Under the pieces are notes generated by a model. It was not told the DNA's origin. It did no database searches and saw nothing but the letters and a program-made list of their open reading frames with translations. Positions 49,616-57,383 of a DNA stretch of 64,000 nt are shown here, in pieces. Source of the DNA: Actinoplanes palleronii (lineage in GTDB: Bacteria > Actinomycetota > Actinomycetes > Mycobacteriales > Micromonosporaceae); the NCBI RefSeq assembly GCF_016862315.1, contig NZ_BOMS01000136.1, positions 20,913 to 84,912 of the forward strand. Direction: 5' to 3'. Each line of letters starts with the position of its first letter. The stretch's first letter is position 1. A program made the position numbers and the translations under genes.

Positions 49616-50488
49616 GTGGAGCGCTCGCGTGCGGTGGCGCTGATCGAGGAGCTGCTGGGCCATCTGCTGGAAGGTCAGGGGGAGCGGCCTTTGAGCCTGA
49701 TCCGCGAGGTTTACGTCTTCGGGTCCTTCGCGCGTGGTGCTCTGCAGCCGGGTGACGTCGACTTGGACGTGGAGTTCGACAAGGACTGGGCGTGGTCGTC
49801 GGCGTTCGTTGACGCGCTGAGCGCGGGGCACGACGGGTACCTTGCGCTTCGCCGGCCGCTCGCGGGACGCAGGCGTGGGATGCAGTTCATGTTCAACGGC
49901 CATGAGGCGGCGGACTTCCCGATGACGCTGTTGTGGCGTCGCGGGGATGATCTGAGCACTGCGCTGGCGCGGCTTCATGAGATCAAGCCGGATCCGACGG
50001 CGGGTCGGGCCGAACGGCACGCGATGTTGCCGCAGTTCGAGGGGCTGGACCGGTGGCTGCCGCGTTTTGTTCGCGCGCACTTCGTTGAGGCCATCGATCG
50101 GGGCGCGATCACCGTTGAGCGGCTGACCCTTCCGGATGCCGAGCCCAGACATCTGGCTCACCCCGTGGTGGATGAGCATCTTTGGATGCGCTGGCCGCCG
50201 ACGAGTCCTCTGTATCGTTCGGCGGGCGCGGTCTTCGCGTATCTGATCGATCGAGGGGTCGACCCTGCCGGGTTGGTCCTGCACAAGCGCAAGGTCGGTC
50301 GTGGAGCGACTCCATACTTTGCCAGCTTCGCCATGTCTTATCTGCGAGGCATACCTTGGGCTTTAACCGAAGGTGGCGGCCGCGAATGGATCGAAGTGGT
50401 CCACCCGGTCAAGCGCGGTGAACTTCACGCGCTGCGGGTGCTCCCGGCCTCTGTCCCGAAGCTGAAGGAGCTGGACTGGTTCCGGTAG
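49616..50488 (+). CDS. Nucleotidyltransferase-domain protein (cassette gene)
   Basis: 290 residues. VYVFGSFARGALQPGDVDLDVEF has the GS and DVDLDVE metal motif of minimal nucleotidyltransferases. The long C-terminal part (HPVVDEHLWMRWPPTSPLYRS, SFAMSYLRGIPWAL, VVHPVKRGELHALRVLP) is not recognised. GTG 49616 follows GGAGG by four bases. A rare TTA leucine codon occurs at 50363. It lies between two direct copies of a recombination-site-like module and two integrases, like cargo. A toxin, antitoxin or drug-modifying role is possible; none is demonstrated. Confidence 0.78.
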   Translation: MERSRAVALIEELLGHLLEGQGERPLSLIREVYVFGSFARGALQPGDVDLDVEFDKDWAWSSAFVDALSAGHDGYLALRRPLAGRRRGMQFMFNGHEAADFPMTLLWRRGDDLSTALARLHEIKPDPTAGRAERHAMLPQFEGLDRWLPRFVRAHFVEAIDRGAITVERLTLPDAEPRHLAHPVVDEHLWMRWPPTSPLYRSAGAVFAYLIDRGVDPAGLVLHKRKVGRGATPYFASFAMSYLRGIPWALTEGGGREWIEVVHPVKRGELHALRVLPASVPKLKELDWFR

Positions 50489-50806
50489 CTGAGAGCGGCT
50501 CAACGGTGAGGCGGCAACGCTCTGACCTGCGAAAATGTGGGATGCCGACCCTACTTTAACCGGCAGGTTATTGGTTCACGCCGCCGGGTGTCACCGGATG
50601 AATTCTCGGTGCCACTGTCCTGCCTGCCGGTTCCACGATAGGTCGAGAATTCGGATACGTCCACCTTGGGCGCCTTATTTTCTGGTGATCGGGGCGAGTG
50701 CAACGGGCTGTCGCTAAGCCGCTAGAAAATTGACCGTAGCGATAGCGTTCATCATCGTTCGTCGCGATTCCACGGGGCCTCTGGTCGGGACATCTTGTTG
50801 GGTGCG
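50489..50806. other. Gene-free, less GC-rich gap
   Basis: About 318 bp without a supported gene. It contains an inverted pair ACCGGCAGG / CCTGCCGG (about 50558 and 50620) and GAATTC-bearing segments at about 50598 and 50644. Base composition is visibly less GC-rich than the flanking genes. Confidence 0.5.
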
Positions 50807-50912
50807 GCAACTCCCGGCAACCGGAGACAACTTTTCCGGTGGCCAGATCTGATTGATGATCGTAGAGCGGACTGCTCATGCAGTACGCGTTCCTTCGCCG
50901 AGTCAAGGTGTC
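50807..50912 (+). repeat. Recombination-site module, copy 2
   Basis: Three direct 10-bp units (GCAACTCCCG, GCAACCGGAG, ACAACTTTTC; 50807-50836) are followed by GCCGAGTCAAGGTGTC (50897-50912). Same order and direction as the module at 49374-49493. It lies 50 bp before the second integrase. Confidence 0.65.
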
Positions 50913-50962
50913 TTCCTTTGCTTTCAGGCGAGGGCTTAATCGTCAATTTGGGAGATGAGGCC

Positions 50963-51913
50963 TTGCTGAATCTTGAGAAGGTCTGCCACGGCCTCACCCC
51001 GGTCTGGTTCGGCTACCTGCGGGACTGGGACCGATCTCTACGGTCGGGCAACTATCCGGAGACGACTCGATACAACTATCTGCTCGCCGGCGCGCAGTTG
51101 GGCCGCTTCCTGGCTGAGGATGCTGGGGGTCTGGAAGCGGCGGAGGCGGCGAGGGATCCGACCGAGGTCGAGCGCGGTCATGTCGAGGAGTTCCAGGCGT
51201 GGATGGTGCGGACCCGGTCGGCGTCGACGGCGTTGAACAAGCACAAGGGCTTGCAGCAGTTCTTCAAGTGGTTGGTGGAGGAAGAGGACCTGGAGCGGTC
51301 ACCGCTGGATCGGGTGAAGCAGCCGAAGACCGGGCAGACGCTGATCCCGATCCTCGGCGATGACGACACCGCGAAGATCCTGACCACGTGCAAGGGCAAG
51401 GACTTCCTCTCGCTGCGCGACGAGGCCATCATCCGTGTCTTCTACAGCACCGGCGCCCGACTGTCCGAGGTCGCGGGACTACAAATGTCCGAGGTCGACC
51501 TCAACAACGACACGTTGCTGTTTCACGGTAAGGGCATGAAGGACCGCCGGGTGCGGCTCGGGTCCAAGGCCGGCCGGGCGTTGAGCCGATATCTGCGGCA
51601 GCGTGAACGTCGTCGCGTTTCCGGCACGCCGGCGTTGTGGCTGCCGGCGAAGGGCGAGGTGCCCTTGGCCGCCAACGGCATCAAGATCATGCTGCGGCGC
51701 CGCGGCGAGCAGGCCGGAGTGGCGAACGTTCATGCGCACCGCTGGCGACACAACTTTGCCCACGAATGGAAGCTGGCCGGGGGCGATACGGGGGATCTGA
51801 TGCTGGTCCTGGGCTGGTCGTCCGATGATATGCCGCGCCGTTATGGAGCGAGTGCGGCGGCGGAGCGGGCGCAGCTGACGCATGCCCGGCTGCGTATCGG
51901 TGACCGGATCTGA
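50963..51913 (+). CDS. Tyrosine recombinase 2 (paralogue of recombinase 1)
   Basis: About 316 residues aligning end to end with recombinase 1: LRDWDRSLRSGNYPETTRYN, STALNKHKGLQQFFKWLVEE, STGARLSEVAG (catalytic Arg), HGKGMKDRRVRLG (Lys), HAHRWRHNFAHEW (His, Arg), LVLGWSSDDMPRRYGASAAA (Trp, Tyr). TTG 50963 is chosen because it aligns with the paralogue's start and has GGAG eight bases upstream; TTG 50948 is possible, and the frame is open further upstream. Two intact paralogues in the same orientation suggest duplication or two cooperating recombinases. Confidence 0.9.
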   Translation: MLNLEKVCHGLTPVWFGYLRDWDRSLRSGNYPETTRYNYLLAGAQLGRFLAEDAGGLEAAEAARDPTEVERGHVEEFQAWMVRTRSASTALNKHKGLQQFFKWLVEEEDLERSPLDRVKQPKTGQTLIPILGDDDTAKILTTCKGKDFLSLRDEAIIRVFYSTGARLSEVAGLQMSEVDLNNDTLLFHGKGMKDRRVRLGSKAGRALSRYLRQRERRRVSGTPALWLPAKGEVPLAANGIKIMLRRRGEQAGVANVHAHRWRHNFAHEWKLAGGDTGDLMLVLGWSSDDMPRRYGASAAAERAQLTHARLRIGDRI

Positions 51914-51931
51914 CTTTGGGGGAGGGCGGAC

Positions 51932-52192
51932 ATGGCGTTGACCGAGCGGCAACGAGTGCGGCGGGCGCGGATCGCGGCGCATGCGTCGTGGGCGAACACC
52001 GCGGACAGGCAAGGGCGGACCGCTCCGGCAACGTCGGCGTTTTTGGCCCGGTTCGAGAAGCAGGTGGATCCGCTGGGTGTGCTGGAACCGGAGATCCGGA
52101 CGCAGATGGCTGTCCATGCCCGGCGGGCGTACATGTTGCAACTGGCAGAGAAGTCTGCGAAGGCGCGGGCGCGCCGTTCTGCCGACGGTTGA
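51932..52192 (+). CDS. Small basic helical protein
   Basis: 86 residues, strongly basic, predicted helical. RIAAHASWANTADRQGRTAP and FLARFEKQVDPLGVLEPEI, then HARRAYMLQLAEKSAKARARR, recall a small conserved actinobacterial protein often met near plasmid or island genes. Function unknown. GGGGGAGGG five bases before ATG 51932 is an excellent ribosome-binding site. It follows integrase 2 by 18 bp, so it is probably co-expressed with it; a recombination-accessory (excisionase-like) role is a guess from size and place. Confidence 0.75.
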   Translation: MALTERQRVRRARIAAHASWANTADRQGRTAPATSAFLARFEKQVDPLGVLEPEIRTQMAVHARRAYMLQLAEKSAKARARRSADG

Positions 52193-52195
52193 GGT

Positions 52196-52220
52196 GACAC
52201 CCGTTCGGGTTGTTGGTGTC
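52196..52220 (+). terminator. Small hairpin after the 86-residue gene
   Basis: GACACC / GGTGTC stem around a 13-base loop, beginning three bases after the stop codon. Confidence 0.4.
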
Positions 52221-52289
52221 GGGCGAGGCTCGTGATGGGCTGCTCGCCGGGACGAGAGATTTATCGGATCATTTCTAGGGAGGTGCGGC

Positions 52290-53375
52290 GTGACTAGTTA
52301 TGCCGTTGACGTTGAGGGCCGTGCGCTGATCCGGACATGGCCTACCGGCAGTGGGCTTCGTGCCGCAGTGGTCAGCGCGGTTCCGTCGCAGGCGGGTGCG
52401 GGCGACGCGTTCGCCCTGGCGGCTGAGCTGACTGGCCTGTCTGCGGCGTTATGGCGGTGCTATACCCATCCTGCCAGTGCTGCGGCGAGCATGGAAGTGA
52501 ACTCAGAGGGTTGGCGGCGTCAACAGGAGCGGGACGCCTTCAGCTCGGTGATGGGCAACGTGCAGAATCCGGAGCTGCCGGATGAGGACGGGATGCTGCT
52601 GGTCAGCTATGACCTGGTGGAGGAGTCCGCGCATCGGGTAGGCCGAGCGCTGCACGCCGTCGACGATCCGGGGCTGCGCGATGCGGTGCGCGCGGAGGTC
52701 GAGGCAGAGATCCAAGCAGTGAAGATGGCCGAGCGCGGCGATTTGACGGGCCGCGCGGTACAGGCTGTGGTCCTCAGCCGTGCCGGTGCGAGCCCGGTCC
52801 AGGTGGCTGCGGCGGACGCTGTGTTGCGGGACAACCCGTTGGGTGGCCGGCAGTTGTTCGAGGCGTTCGACCCGACCGCGGCGTCGGTGGCCGCCGCTCA
52901 CTGGCTGAAAGCCGCAGTCGATGTCGTGGGGCAGGCGTCCGGGCTGGAGGAGTCTCAGGTTCTTCCCGCTGCTGACGGCATCGAGGCCTTGCCGTATGAG
53001 TCGCCGGCTGAGGTGCTGAGCCTGCTGGAGTTCAGCCGGTCGGTGTATCAGGTAATCGTTGAGATGGTCGCCGACGCGATGCTGGTCGCCGAAGGGCTCG
53101 TCTCGGACTTTGATGCCATCGCGATCGCGCGGGAGGCAGATCAGCCCGACGACGCCGAGGACGACGTTGCCGAGCCGGTGCGCGTGACGCTACTCGACCC
53201 GCGCAGGCCCGCCCTCGACCTCCTCGAAGATCTGGTGTCGGCGATCTGGGGATGCCGGATGTTGTACGAGGAGTATGTCGACGCCGGGGATGACGAGGCG
53301 GCTTCCGATGTTGAGGGGCAGTTTTGCGCCGCTGTCCGCGCCGAGGCGGAGAAACACGCCGAGCGGCTCATGTAG
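52290..53375 (+). CDS. Unknown acidic helical protein
   Basis: 361 residues, acidic, rich in Ala, Glu, Asp and Val, without signal peptide or membrane helices. Much of it is predicted helical (VEESAHRVGRALHAVDDPGL, RAEVEAEIQAVKMAERG, LSLLEFSRSVYQVIVEMVAD). GTG 52290 follows GGGAGG by six bases. I recognise no domain. It is the last gene of the block behind tRNA-Pro and may belong to the same element. A short palindrome (TGTAG / CTACA) overlaps its stop. Confidence 0.7.
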   Translation: MTSYAVDVEGRALIRTWPTGSGLRAAVVSAVPSQAGAGDAFALAAELTGLSAALWRCYTHPASAAASMEVNSEGWRRQQERDAFSSVMGNVQNPELPDEDGMLLVSYDLVEESAHRVGRALHAVDDPGLRDAVRAEVEAEIQAVKMAERGDLTGRAVQAVVLSRAGASPVQVAAADAVLRDNPLGGRQLFEAFDPTAASVAAAHWLKAAVDVVGQASGLEESQVLPAADGIEALPYESPAEVLSLLEFSRSVYQVIVEMVADAMLVAEGLVSDFDAIAIAREADQPDDAEDDVAEPVRVTLLDPRRPALDLLEDLVSAIWGCRMLYEEYVDAGDDEAASDVEGQFCAAVRAEAEKHAERLM

Positions 53376-54459
53376 CTGTACAACTACAGCGGATTTGAAG
53401 GACAGGCCGCGCGCCGGCACCCGCGATTCGTACCGCTCCGACATGCCGATCCAGGGGTATGCGAGCTCGGCCTCACCATCGAATGTCGTGCATGGGCAGG
53501 CGTCTCGTTGCAGTCGGCGGACACCCTGACGCATCGGCCCTCTACCGGCGTACGACCTGCTGACCTGCTCAGTCGTCGCTGATACACGCACACGAGTGCG
53601 GCCAGGCCCCCTGAAACCCGGCCCGCTCGGTCCCGTGAAACACACTGGCAGTGTGGGGGTCGGGGAGGGTGAGTGGTCTCTTCTGGAAAGGCGGCTTGCC
53701 GATCTTCTCCCAAATTTGCTAAACGGATTTTTTGCTCAGTGAAAAATGTAGCGCACGAGAGTAAAGGGGTCTGTTTATCGCTCGATGGAATTTCTACCAG
53801 GTGCTTCCTGGGGCGCTTTGCGCCGAGACTGACGCCCCGTCGTAGCCCAGGTTCCTAGGATGCTTAGGGAGTCATGACATAGCCATGAAAGAGTTGTCCT
53901 CGCCGGTGATCATTTGCGTTTCCGGCCCTGGGCGCTAGGTAGCCGGGCTTCGCCGCAGCAAGATCGACCAGCTGGCCGGGTATCCCTGAAGCGCAAACCA
54001 CGGCGCGCCGAGCGGGATTTGGAGTGGCGCAGATCCGCGAGCAGGGGTGGCTTTTGTGGAATGCCAGTACCGATCATCGACGGTCTGCGGCGGCGACAGC
54101 GCGGTGCTCCGGCTGGCACTCTGCGCTGCCTGGCTGCCGTTCGCCGCGACCGTGAGCGCCGACGTGAGCGAAGTGCGGCCATCGGTCTGACCGGTAGGAC
54201 GGCCGCGGCAGGCGACAGGGTTCAGGCGGCGGGGGTTACCTGGACTGGTGGTATGCGGTCCACGCGTCACCATCGACGTCGCCGCGTAGGCCAACGTTCT
54301 TTCTCGTACGCGCGGCGGGGCCTGACGGGCCGGCGATGAGCCGCCTTCATACAAGCTTCATATCCGTCGCGGTAGGAGCTTGATGTCTTTCGAGTGTTCT
54401 GGACCTACCGCCAGCCTCGTCGCGATATTTACTGAATAGGATGTTATGTCGGGAAGGGT
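53376..54459. other. 1.1-kb gene-poor region
   Basis: No ORF here has convincing coding features. There is an AT-richer pocket near 53715-53790, a GGGGCG / CGCCCC hairpin pair near 53809-53839, and a short GTG-started frame at 54056 whose product would have one hydrophobic stretch (RLALCAAWLPFAATVSADV) but no ribosome-binding site. The right end carries the TTCATA direct repeats before the two-component operon. It may be decayed mobile-element DNA. Confidence 0.5.
54346..54362 (+). promoter_or_regulatory. OmpR-type direct-repeat box
   Basis: TTCATA at 54346-54351 and again at 54357-54362, start-to-start 11 bp, the spacing bound by dimers of OmpR/PhoB-class response regulators. It lies 97 bp before the response regulator gene, suggesting autoregulation. 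Confidence 0.6.
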
Positions 54460-55156
54460 GTGAGTGTGCAGCGTGTCCTGGTCGTTGATGACGAGTCCAA
54501 GATCCGGATGACCGTGCGTGGCTACCTCGAGGCCGACGGTTTCGCCGTGATCGAGGCGACCGATGGCCCCACCGGTCTGAAGGCCGCCCTGCACCAACGC
54601 CCGGATCTGGTGATTCTGGACGTGATGCTGCCCGGCCTGGATGGGTTCGAGGTGCTGCGCCGGCTGCGGGAGAGCAGCCGGGTGCCGGTGATTCTGCTGA
54701 CCGCTCGTGCGGACGAGATCGACCGTCTGATCGGGTTCACCGCCGGCAGCGACGACTACGTGACCAAGCCGTTCAGTCCCCGCGAGCTGGCTCTGCGGGC
54801 CCGGGCTATCCTGCGGCGCATCGAGCCCGGCGGCACCGAACCGGACGCCGCGCTGCGCTTCGACGGCCTGACCGTCGATCCGGGCACGCGCAGTGTGCGG
54901 CTGGACGGCGACCGCCCGGTCGAGCTGTCGGCTCTGGACTTCGACCTGCTGATGGCGATGGCCCGCGCGCCCGGCCGAGTCTCACCCGGGTGGCCTACTG
55001 GCCGAGGTCTGGGGCGACGACTTCTTTGGCGACGAACGGGTCATCGACGTGCACATCCGGACGCTGCGCAAGGCGCTCGACGACGACGCCGCGGCGCCAC
55101 GGTTCGCCGGCACCGTCCGTAACGTCGGCTACCGCTTCGTCGGGATCGCGCAGTGA
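54460..55156 (+). pseudogene. OmpR-family response regulator with frameshift
   Basis: The receiver domain is intact (VLVVDDESKIRMTVRGYLE, phosphoacceptor D54 in VILDVMLPGLDG, LLTARADE, YVTKPFSPREL). The winged-helix domain starts (LRFDGLTVDPGTRSVRLDG, LSALDFDLLMAMARAPGR), but at about 54978-54995 the frame shifts by one. The correct continuation (LLAEVWGDDFFGDERVIDVH, then IRTLRKALDDD and VGYRFVGIAQ) is read in the next frame to TGA 55154-55156, overlapping the kinase start. It is a recent mutation, an assembly error, or less likely programmed shifting. If real, the DNA-binding part is lost. Confidence 0.8.
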
Positions 55157-56205
55157 GTCTGTCGTTGCGTACGCGCCTCGCCCTGTCGCACGTCTTCGTG
55201 CTGGTGATGACGACAGGCACCGTGTGGATCGCCGTCGAACTGCTGAAGGGTCCGCCTCACACGCCGTTCGACGTCGACCTCGCCGTCGAGGTCGGCCTGT
55301 TGGTCGGCGTGGTCACCGCGCTGCTGGCCGGGGTGTTGCTCTCCCGGTTTCTGCTGCGTCCGCTCGACGCGGTGCGTGCGGCCACCCATCGCCTGGCTCA
55401 GGGCTACTACGGCGACGTTTTGGCCGTGCCGAACGAGCCTGAGCTGGCCGCGCTCGTCGGCGACGTCAACACCCTCGCCGCGGCGCTGGCCGACACCGAG
55501 CGTCGCCGGGCGCGGCTGGTCTCGGAGATCGCGCACGAGATGAAGACGCCGATCACCATCCTGCGCGGCCAGATCGAGGGGATCGCGGACGGGATCTTCC
55601 CGTCGGACGAGGCGATGTTCGCCTCGCTGACCGACGATCTGGCTCGGCTGGAACGGCTGGCCGGTGACCTGTCCAGCTTGTCGGTGGCCGAGGAGGGCGC
55701 GTTCGTGCTGCACCGGCGGACCACCGACATGGCGCGACTGACCCGGGCAGTCGCCGAGCGGCTGCGGTCACAGTACGACGACCACCAGGTGACCCTGTCG
55801 GTCGCGGCGGACAGCCCCGTGGTGGCGTCCTGTGATCCGGACCGGGTCACCCAGGTTCTGGTCAACCTGCTGGGCAACGCCCTCGTCGCCTGCGAGCCGG
55901 GGGGTCGGGTATGGATCGGGGCCCGCGCCGCTGTGGGGCCGTCGCCGCAGGTGGTGGTCCAGGTCGCCGACGACGGCATCGGCATCGGCGAGGCCGATCT
56001 GCACCGCATCTTCAGCCGTTTCGAACGCGTCGCTCGCCCGGGCCGGCCGGCGCCGGCCGGAGGCAGCGGCATCGGGTTGACCATCGCGCGGGGCATCGCC
56101 CGAGCCCACCGCGGTGACGTCGTCGCGGCGTCACCCGGCCCCGGGCGCGGCGCCACTTTCACCTTCACCATTCCGATCGGTTCCAAGGAAGCAGGGAGTA
56201 CATGA
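55153..56205 (+). CDS. Sensor histidine kinase
   Basis: 350 residues. Two membrane helices (about 9-30 and 42-64) flank only a short loop outside the cell. HAMP-like LRPLDAVRAATHRLAQ, then H128 in SEIAHEMKTPITILRG, N box NLLGNAL, G1 DDGIGIGEADL, F box FSRFERV and G2 GSGIGLTIARGIARAH follow. It phosphorylates the adjacent regulator. The tiny sensor loop suggests sensing within the membrane or through the partner lipoprotein. GTG 55153 overlaps the regulator stop, and its own stop overlaps the DUF3500 gene (ATGA). Confidence 0.93.
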   Translation: MSLSLRTRLALSHVFVLVMTTGTVWIAVELLKGPPHTPFDVDLAVEVGLLVGVVTALLAGVLLSRFLLRPLDAVRAATHRLAQGYYGDVLAVPNEPELAALVGDVNTLAAALADTERRRARLVSEIAHEMKTPITILRGQIEGIADGIFPSDEAMFASLTDDLARLERLAGDLSSLSVAEEGAFVLHRRTTDMARLTRAVAERLRSQYDDHQVTLSVAADSPVVASCDPDRVTQVLVNLLGNALVACEPGGRVWIGARAAVGPSPQVVVQVADDGIGIGEADLHRIFSRFERVARPGRPAPAGGSGIGLTIARGIARAHRGDVVAASPGPGRGATFTFTIPIGSKEAGST

Positions 56206-57383
56206 TGCGGCGGTTGGCAGTGACATCCGGCGTGCTGGTGACAGCTCTCGCCGTCGGCGCGTGCGGCAGCGGCGACGACACTGCGAGCCCGTCGGCGGCA
56301 GCCAGTTCGGCCGGCCAGGGCGGGCCGGGCGGTCGCGGCGGGCCGGGCGGCTCGGGCGGTCCAGGCGGCGGGATGGGGAACATGCAGACGTTCACCGCGG
56401 TGAACCTGAACACGAACGGCGACAGCCCCGGCGGCGCGAACACCGCGACCGTGGCCGCGGCGGCGAAGGCGTTCCTGGCCACCCTCGACGCGACCCAGCT
56501 CACCAAGATCAACCTTGCGTTCACCGACAACCAGTCGCGCCAGACCTGGTCGAACTACCCGGCCACCACGGTCGCCCGCAAGGGCGTCGCGCTCAAGGAC
56601 CTGAGCGAGACGCAGCGCACAGCGGTGATGGCGATGCTCAAAGTCGCACTCAGCGCCGACGGCTATCAGCAGGTGCTCGACATCCAGAAGTCCGACGACT
56701 ACCTGAACACCCTCGGCGGCCAGGGCGCCGACGGGTTCGGCAGCCTGGTCGACTACTACGTCGCCGTGTACGGCACCCCGTCGGCCACCGATCCGTTCCA
56801 GATCCAGTTCGGCGGGCACCACCTGGCGCGCAACCTCACCTACAACGGCGACAAGGTCAGCCAGACCCCGCAGTTCGTCGGCTCGGAACCGACCTCGTTT
56901 GAGGTCGGCGGCAAGACCGTGGCGCCGGTCGAGCCGGAGTCCAGCACCATGTTTGCGATGGTCGCCGCCCTCAGTGCCGACGAGAAGGCCGCGGCGAAGC
57001 TGACCTCGGGCACCTACGACGACCTGATGATGGGCCCCACCCACGACGACGGTGAGTTCCCCGCCTCCGAGGGCCTGGTCGTCTCGACGCTGACCGCCGC
57101 GCAGAAGAAGCTGGTCACGGCGGCGCTCGCGGCGTACATCGACGACCTGGCCGACGACGCGGCTGCCAAGGCCCTCGCGAAGTACACGTCCGAGCTGGAT
57201 TCGACCAGGATCGCCTGGGCGAACAACACCGGCCCGACCGACGAGAGCAGCTACATCCGCATCGACGGCCCGAGCGTTTGGATCGAGTTCATCAACACCC
57301 GCAGCATGAGCACCCCGAACATCCACTACCACTCTGTGTACCGGGACAAGAACAATGACTACGGCAGCACCGACCCGTCATGA
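56202..57383 (+). CDS. DUF3500 lipoprotein
   Basis: 393 residues. Lipobox LAVGAC with C21, then a Gly-rich linker (GGPGGRGGPGGSGGPGGG, residues about 41-58). The rest follows the DUF3500 family: AAAKAFLATLDATQLTKI, RKGVALKDLSETQRTAVMAML, YYVAVYGTPSATDPFQIQFG, GGHHLARNLTY, and IHYHSVYRDKNNDYG at the end. The conserved His residues (GGHHL and IHYHS) could bind metal. Biochemical function is not known. Four-base overlaps with the kinase and the HupE gene show tight coupling. Confidence 0.85.
   Translation: MMRRLAVTSGVLVTALAVGACGSGDDTASPSAAASSAGQGGPGGRGGPGGSGGPGGGMGNMQTFTAVNLNTNGDSPGGANTATVAAAAKAFLATLDATQLTKINLAFTDNQSRQTWSNYPATTVARKGVALKDLSETQRTAVMAMLKVALSADGYQQVLDIQKSDDYLNTLGGQGADGFGSLVDYYVAVYGTPSATDPFQIQFGGHHLARNLTYNGDKVSQTPQFVGSEPTSFEVGGKTVAPVEPESSTMFAMVAALSADEKAAAKLTSGTYDDLMMGPTHDDGEFPASEGLVVSTLTAAQKKLVTAALAAYIDDLADDAAAKALAKYTSELDSTRIAWANNTGPTDESSYIRIDGPSVWIEFINTRSMSTPNIHYHSVYRDKNNDYGSTDPS

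Larger units (their letters stand above)
48235..53375. mobile_element. Integrated-element-like region behind tRNA-Pro
   Basis: The region holds two paralogous tyrosine recombinases, a nucleotidyltransferase between duplicated site modules, a small basic protein and a 361-residue protein of unknown family, all on the plus strand, directly after a tRNA gene. Such placement is typical of tRNA-targeting elements. No second copy of the tRNA 3' end is visible to the right, so the outer boundary is uncertain and the end given is simply the last gene. Confidence 0.5.

Noticed and set aside
54056..54190. 44-codon GTG-started ORF with one hydrophobic segment
   Set aside because: No Shine-Dalgarno sequence or homology signal; it lies in apparently decayed DNA.
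53914..54339. 141-codon plus-strand ORF in the gene-poor region
   Set aside because: Arginine-rich composition typical of an off-frame reading of GC-rich DNA, no ribosome-binding site, no recognisable motif.
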